Source: Dehalococcoidales bacterium (GTDB taxonomy: Bacteria; Chloroflexota; Dehalococcoidia; Dehalococcoidales; RBG-16-60-22). From it: 7,308 bases of DNA. Both the position numbers and the translations under genes were made by a program. The notes under the pieces were generated by a model, which was given only the letters and a program-made list of their open reading frames with translations, ran no database searches and had not been told where the DNA came from. This document shows, piece by piece, positions 6,184 to 7,308 of this stretch. Within the stretch, counting starts at the first letter, position 1. Every line of letters begins with the position of its first letter. The stretch covers positions 1-7,308 of the forward strand of contig JAUWZF010000049.1 of assembly GCA_030615475.1 (NCBI GenBank). The letters are read 5' to 3'.

Positions 6184-6285
6184 GCTACGCACTCCCCTTT
6201 TGGGGTGGGGTGTATATCTTGCGGGATAAGCAGCAGATGACACTGGGCGGCCTGGGTGGGAAAAGATAACTAAAGGGGTGGGGTA

Positions 6286-6415
6286 GAGCCATCAAACAAA
6301 AAGAAACGTAAAAGCTACTATAAGATGCCCCAATGAGTATCAAACCTGAATTTGGATTGTGGCCATCTGCTTACCACTATAGAATCTCCTCGCCTGGGAA
6401 AACAATATCCCCGTT
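6286..6415. other. Remainder of the intergenic space between convergent oadB and the LRR gene
   Basis: Nothing convincing is seen. There is no clear terminator for either gene, no ribosome site and no tRNA. A T-rich run at 6035-6057, just after oadB and outside this interval, follows only a very weak dyad. Confidence 0.4.
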
Positions 6416-7308
6416 CTACTCTAACGAAACAATCACCCCTCTTTGCTCAAGCTGGGGTATATAGACATCCAGCGAGGTTTGGGACAAAGGATTCCCTCTC
6501 AAGCTCACCGTATCCCCCTCCGAAATCCCACTGTTAGCAACCAGAGGCTGTATATCGCTTATCTGGTTACCCCATAGGCCAAGCTCGTACAGATTAGTGA
6601 GAGAGGAGAGGGCTGAAATATCATTTATCTGGTTACCCTCCAGGTGGAGCCCTCTCAGGTTGGTAAGAGATGACAGCGCTGAGATATCACTTATCTGGTT
6701 GTGATGCAGTATGAGGAAGGTCAGGCCGGTAAGGGACGAGAGAGGTGAAATGTCACTTATCTGGTTCTCCGCCAGTAAAAGCCTGTACAGGTTGGTCAAA
6801 GAGGAAAGAGCCGAAATATCGCTTATACGGTTCCCCAACAAATTAAGGTCGTAAAGGTTTACACAATGCTCGATGCCGGTAAGGTCAGTGATACCCTGCT
6901 GGCTGGCATCCATACTCCTGAGACTGGCCAGCTCGGCCGCCGTTATCTCCTCATTGCTTTGCTTACCCAGGGCAGTTCTGACAACTGTCTCCAGACTCTT
7001 ATCGGGGAAGGTAACAGGAGTCGTTAGCGTCGGAGTTGGCTCAGGTTGGGCTGGCTCTTCGGTGACCGCTGGTGCTGGAGCAGTAACAGCAGGAGTTGGA
7101 GGTGGTTCAGATGGGGGAGTAGACGGCGATGTCGCCGATTTAAATAAAGGAGGGAGGAAAACAAATAGGGAACTCAATCCCAACACCAGCACTGCTACAA
7201 CTGCCCAAACCCATGGCTGCTTTTGCAGGGGTCTAGCCTTTGTCTTTCCGACCGAGGCAGGTGCCCCTGGAGGTACAGCCAGATCTTCCCTTGGTAGCGT
7301 TGCTTTCT
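6416..7308 (-). CDS. Membrane-anchored leucine-rich repeat protein, N-terminus cut by the window edge
   Basis: The frame is open from the right edge to TAG at 6418-6416, giving 296 visible residues. Seen in order: a basic cytoplasmic segment (KTKARPLQKQPW), one transmembrane helix of about residues 32-55 (WVWAVVAVLVLGLSS and onward), a Pro/Thr/Glu-rich stalk at about 57-99, an internalin-type cap (FPDKSLETVVRTALGK, then ITAAELASL), five 22-residue leucine-rich repeats of the SDS22/internalin type with core LTNLxxLxLxxNQISDIS, and a closing segment ending GVIVSLE. The repeats and stalk should lie outside the cytoplasmic membrane, where such domains usually bind proteins; the partner is unknown. 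A GTG at 7192 is not a credible start, because it falls inside the membrane helix and the upstream frame is clearly coding. Missing N-terminal residues might add a small domain such as a zinc ribbon; this cannot be seen. Confidence 0.88.
   Translation of the reverse strand, partial: KATLPREDLAVPPGAPASVGKTKARPLQKQPWVWAVVAVLVLGLSSLFVFLPPLFKSATSPSTPPSEPPPTPAVTAPAPAVTEEPAQPEPTPTLTTPVTFPDKSLETVVRTALGKQSNEEITAAELASLRSMDASQQGITDLTGIEHCVNLYDLNLLGNRISDISALSSLTNLYRLLLAENQISDISPLSSLTGLTFLILHHNQISDISALSSLTNLRGLHLEGNQINDISALSSLTNLYELGLWGNQISDIQPLVANSGISEGDTVSLRGNPLSQTSLDVYIPQLEQRGVIVSLE
6552..6881 (-). repeat. Tandem 66-base coding repeat (five leucine-rich repeat units)
   Basis: The motif reading atatcrcttatctggtt on the plus strand recurs at 6552, 6618, 6684, 6750 and 6816, exactly 66 bases apart each time. 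Each unit encodes one 22-residue leucine-rich repeat. The near-identity at DNA level suggests recent duplication or gene conversion among units. Confidence 0.9.

Larger units (their letters stand above)
6077..6285. mobile_element. Probable MITE-like or palindromic intergenic element
   Basis: The gene-free stretch 5996-6415 contains an element bounded by imperfect terminal inverted repeats. TACCTCACCCCCTTAAT at 6077-6093 and the sequence at 6269-6285 match in 14 of 17 positions when one is reversed and complemented. Both ends finish in TA, as expected for an element inserted at a TA dinucleotide (IS630/Tc1-mariner-like targets). Inside lie two further perfect inverted repeats. There is no ORF of useful size and thus no transposase. 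Alternative: a repeat of bacterial interspersed mosaic type, or a terminator cluster between two convergent genes. Copy number elsewhere is unknown. Confidence 0.45.

Noticed and set aside
6352..6537. Plus-strand ORF of 61 codons
   Set aside because: Its 3' half is antisense to the end of the leucine-rich repeat gene, and the product shows no recognisable feature.
6552..6881. Possible CRISPR-like array because of regular spacing
   Set aside because: The 66-base period is a coding repeat in frame, with conserved leucine positions and variable surface positions; there are no short identical repeats separated by unique spacers.

Overview
The window looks like a chromosomal stretch of a free-living bacterium, most likely a member of the Chloroflexota (Dehalococcoidia-like). 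This is inferred from the gene content and protein flavour (ClpC, a remA-gmk pair, a small sodium-pump decarboxylase gene set, an internalin-like repeat protein) and from the moderate to high GC of the housekeeping genes. No sequence search was possible, so the taxonomy is tentative.

Left part (1-1016, minus strand): a remA-gmk operon. remA (DUF370) starts at 804 behind a clear Shine-Dalgarno and overlaps the start of guanylate kinase, which runs off the left edge. A good minus-strand promoter (perfect TTGACA, 17-base spacer, extended -10) lies at 988-1016. Divergent from it, a promoter region at 1098-1133 drives a solitary 5S rRNA gene (1191-1315) with no 16S, 23S or tRNA beside it in the window.

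Middle (1316-4320, plus strand): clpC, the AAA+ unfoldase of a ClpCP protease, with two N-domain repeats, two AAA+ modules, a UVR-type middle domain and an IGF ClpP-docking tripeptide. After the second AAA+ module comes a tail of about 130 residues that ordinary ClpC proteins lack. It is encoded by DNA of about 40% GC inside a gene that is otherwise about 50-60% GC. A strong intrinsic terminator follows clpC, and a promoter for the next operon is laid over its left edge.

Right-middle (4355-5995, plus strand): a three-gene set of biotin carrier protein, OadG-like single-helix protein (52 aa) and OadB-like membrane subunit. Together they form the membrane and carrier part of a sodium-translocating biotin-dependent decarboxylase. 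The carboxyltransferase alpha subunit is not in the window. The beta subunit departs from the family consensus in two motifs near the ion path.

Right part (5996-7308): a gene-free stretch of 420 bases carrying a probable palindromic or MITE-like element (6077-6285) made of nested G-rich and C-rich inverted repeats. A minus-strand gene then converges on oadB. It encodes a membrane-anchored, proline-rich-stalked leucine-rich repeat protein whose N-terminus lies beyond the right edge.
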